This document shows, in pieces, positions 4,676-5,916 of a stretch of DNA of 5,916 nucleotides (within the stretch, counting starts at the first letter, position 1; every line of letters starts with the position of its first letter). The notes under the pieces are model-generated. The model searched no databases. It saw nothing but the letters and a program-made list of their open reading frames with translations, and had not been told where the DNA came from. A program made the translations under genes and the position numbers. The stretch lies in contig JAHINZ010000022.1 of assembly GCA_018895795.1 (NCBI GenBank), forward strand, positions 1-5,916, given 5' to 3'. This stretch comes from Alphaproteobacteria bacterium (GTDB taxonomy: Bacteria; Pseudomonadota; Alphaproteobacteria; Caulobacterales; Caulobacteraceae).

Positions 4676-5916
4676 ATGGCTGACTATGATTTCGACCTCT
4701 TCGTCATCGGCGCCGGTTCGGGCGGCGTGCGCGCGGCGCGACTGGCCTCGCTCTCGGGCGCCAAGGTCGCCGTGGCCGAGGAATACCGTGTCGGCGGAAC
4801 CTGCGTAATCCGCGGCTGCGTGCCCAAGAAGTTCATGGTCTATGCCAGCGAGGTCTCGTCGCAGTTGAAGACCGCCGAGGGCTTTGGCTGGACCATCGGC
4901 GAGCGGTCGTTCGACTGGAAGGCCTTCCTGCATGACAAGGACGTCGAGATCGCCCGCCTGTCGGGCATCTATGTCACCAACCTGCAAAAGGCGGGCGCGC
5001 ACCTGCTGCATGGCAAGGCGCGGGTGATCGACGCCCACACCGTCGAGGTGTTGCCCAAGGAGGGCAGCCAGGACGCCGGCCGCTACACCGCTCGCAAGAT
5101 CCTGATCGCCACCGGCGGGCGTCCCGTCCGGCCAGACTTTCCCGGCGCGGACCTGGGGATCACCTCGGACGAAGCCTTCCACATGCCCACCCTGCCCAAG
5201 CGGGTGATGGTGGTCGGCGGCGGCTATATCGCCGTTGAGTTCGCCGGCATCTTCAACGGCCTGGGTGTTGAGACGACGCTGCTCTATCGCGGCGCCAACA
5301 TTCTGCGCGGCTTTGACGACGACGTGCGCTCTCACCTGGCCGACGAGCTGGAGAAGCGCGGCATCAAGGTGGTGCTGGGCTGCTCGCATAGCAGCCTTGA
5401 GAAGACCGAGCAGGGCTTGCTCAGCACTCTGAACAATGACCTGACCTTCGAGACCGACGCGGTGATGTTCGCCACCGGCCGCGAACCCTATGTCGAGGGA
5501 CTGGGCCTGGAAGCGGCGGGGGTGAAGCTGAACGCGCGCGGCGCGATCGCGGTGGACAAGCAGTCGCGGACCAATGTCGACAGCATCTGGGCGGTCGGCG
5601 ACGTCACCGATCGGATCAATCTGACGCCCGTGGCGATCCGCGAAGGCGCAGCCTTCGCCCAGACGGAATTCTACGACAACCCGACCAGCTTCGATCACGA
5701 TCTGGTTGCTTCGGCGGTGTTCTCGCAGCCCCCCGTCGGCGTTGTGGGCATGAGCGAGGCCGACGCCAGACACGCCTACGGCAAGGTTGATATCTATCGG
5801 TCCATCTTCAGACCCATGAAGGTCACCTTCTATGGCGGCCAGGATCGCTGCCTGATCAAGCTTGTGGTCAAGCAGGATGACGACAAGGTGGTGGGCGTCC
5901 ATGTCGTGGGCCCGGA
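4676..5916 (+). CDS. gor: Glutathione reductase (NADPH), 3' end outside the window
   Basis: The frame runs 413 codons from the ATG at 4676 to the window edge without a stop. Family members have about 450-460 residues, so roughly the last 50 are missing. The enzyme is a cytoplasmic FAD homodimer that reduces glutathione disulfide with NADPH. Visible motifs are the FAD fold GAGSGGVRAAR (12-22), the redox disulfide GGTCVIRGCVPKK with Cys43 and Cys48, and ATGGRP (145-150). The NADPH fold GGGYIAVEFAG (181-191) is followed by Arg205 and Arg211, which align with E. coli Arg198 and Arg204, the NADPH-specificity arginines. The second FAD contact is WAVGDVTDRINLTPVA (305-320), then the start of the dimer interface (AVFSQPPVGVVG, 347-358). 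The catalytic His of the partner-subunit HPT region would lie beyond the edge. The two arginines and the disulfide context argue for glutathione reductase over lipoamide or mercuric reductase. It lies 46 bp after rpiA. Confidence 0.94.
   Translation, partial: MADYDFDLFVIGAGSGGVRAARLASLSGAKVAVAEEYRVGGTCVIRGCVPKKFMVYASEVSSQLKTAEGFGWTIGERSFDWKAFLHDKDVEIARLSGIYVTNLQKAGAHLLHGKARVIDAHTVEVLPKEGSQDAGRYTARKILIATGGRPVRPDFPGADLGITSDEAFHMPTLPKRVMVVGGGYIAVEFAGIFNGLGVETTLLYRGANILRGFDDDVRSHLADELEKRGIKVVLGCSHSSLEKTEQGLLSTLNNDLTFETDAVMFATGREPYVEGLGLEAAGVKLNARGAIAVDKQSRTNVDSIWAVGDVTDRINLTPVAIREGAAFAQTEFYDNPTSFDHDLVASAVFSQPPVGVVGMSEADARHAYGKVDIYRSIFRPMKVTFYGGQDRCLIKLVVKQDDDKVVGVHVVGP

Noticed and set aside
4661..5902. 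A 413-codon open frame on the minus strand opposite gor
   Set aside because: It is the mirror of gor, which shows all glutathione reductase motifs on the plus strand. The antisense product is rich in H, D, Q, R and A with no recognisable domain, as expected from the complement of a GC-biased gene.
1..5916. CRISPR array, insertion sequence, toxin-antitoxin pair or defence genes
   Set aside because: No regularly spaced repeats, transposase, terminal inverted repeats or paired small genes could be found; every clear gene has a known household or stress family.

Overview
This high-GC window, with G/C strongly preferred at third codon positions, reads as ordinary chromosome of an alphaproteobacterium, most likely Caulobacter or a close relative. 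That assignment is an inference from protein character, from promoter-like sequences resembling published Caulobacter consensus elements, and from recollection of the family; no database search was possible. No insertion sequence, phage gene, CRISPR array, integrase or compositional break was seen.

Layout, left to right. (1) Positions 1-51 look like the last 16 codons of a plus-strand gene. (2) Positions 52-156 form a spacer with a C-rich tract, a small inverted repeat and, closest to the next gene, a very good match to the EcfG/SigT general-stress promoter (GGAAC-N17-CGTT). (3) Positions 157-648 encode a flavin-split-barrel protein of the general stress protein 26 / pyridoxamine-phosphate-oxidase-like family. 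(4) A strong hairpin (655-679) separates it from a convergent minus-strand gene (687-1550) for a dienelactone-hydrolase-family enzyme with a twin-arginine signal. (5) Further right on the minus strand are tRNA-Val(CAC) (1679-1753) and gph, phosphoglycolate phosphatase (1803-2516). (6) A 68-bp divergent spacer leads to a plus-strand series: glmU (2585-3952), rpiA (3949-4629, overlapping glmU by 4 bp) and gor, glutathione reductase (4676 to beyond the right edge).

The functions are mainly housekeeping. GlmU makes UDP-GlcNAc for peptidoglycan and lipid A. RpiA interconverts ribose-5-P and ribulose-5-P in the pentose phosphate pathway, whose oxidative branch makes the NADPH that glutathione reductase consumes. 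Gph removes 2-phosphoglycolate, for example from repair of oxidised DNA ends. The left part (stress promoter plus flavoprotein) and gor share a loose stress/redox theme, but nothing shows that they form one system.

No convincing undescribed system was found. The most useful observations are the EcfG-type promoter placed exactly before the stress flavoprotein, the probable tRNA-Val promoter whose -10 box contains the gph stop codon, and the exported dienelactone hydrolase with its triad residues present. Two annotation traps exist: the hydrolase frame stays open upstream through the tRNA, and a long antisense frame mirrors gor, which itself has no stop in the window.
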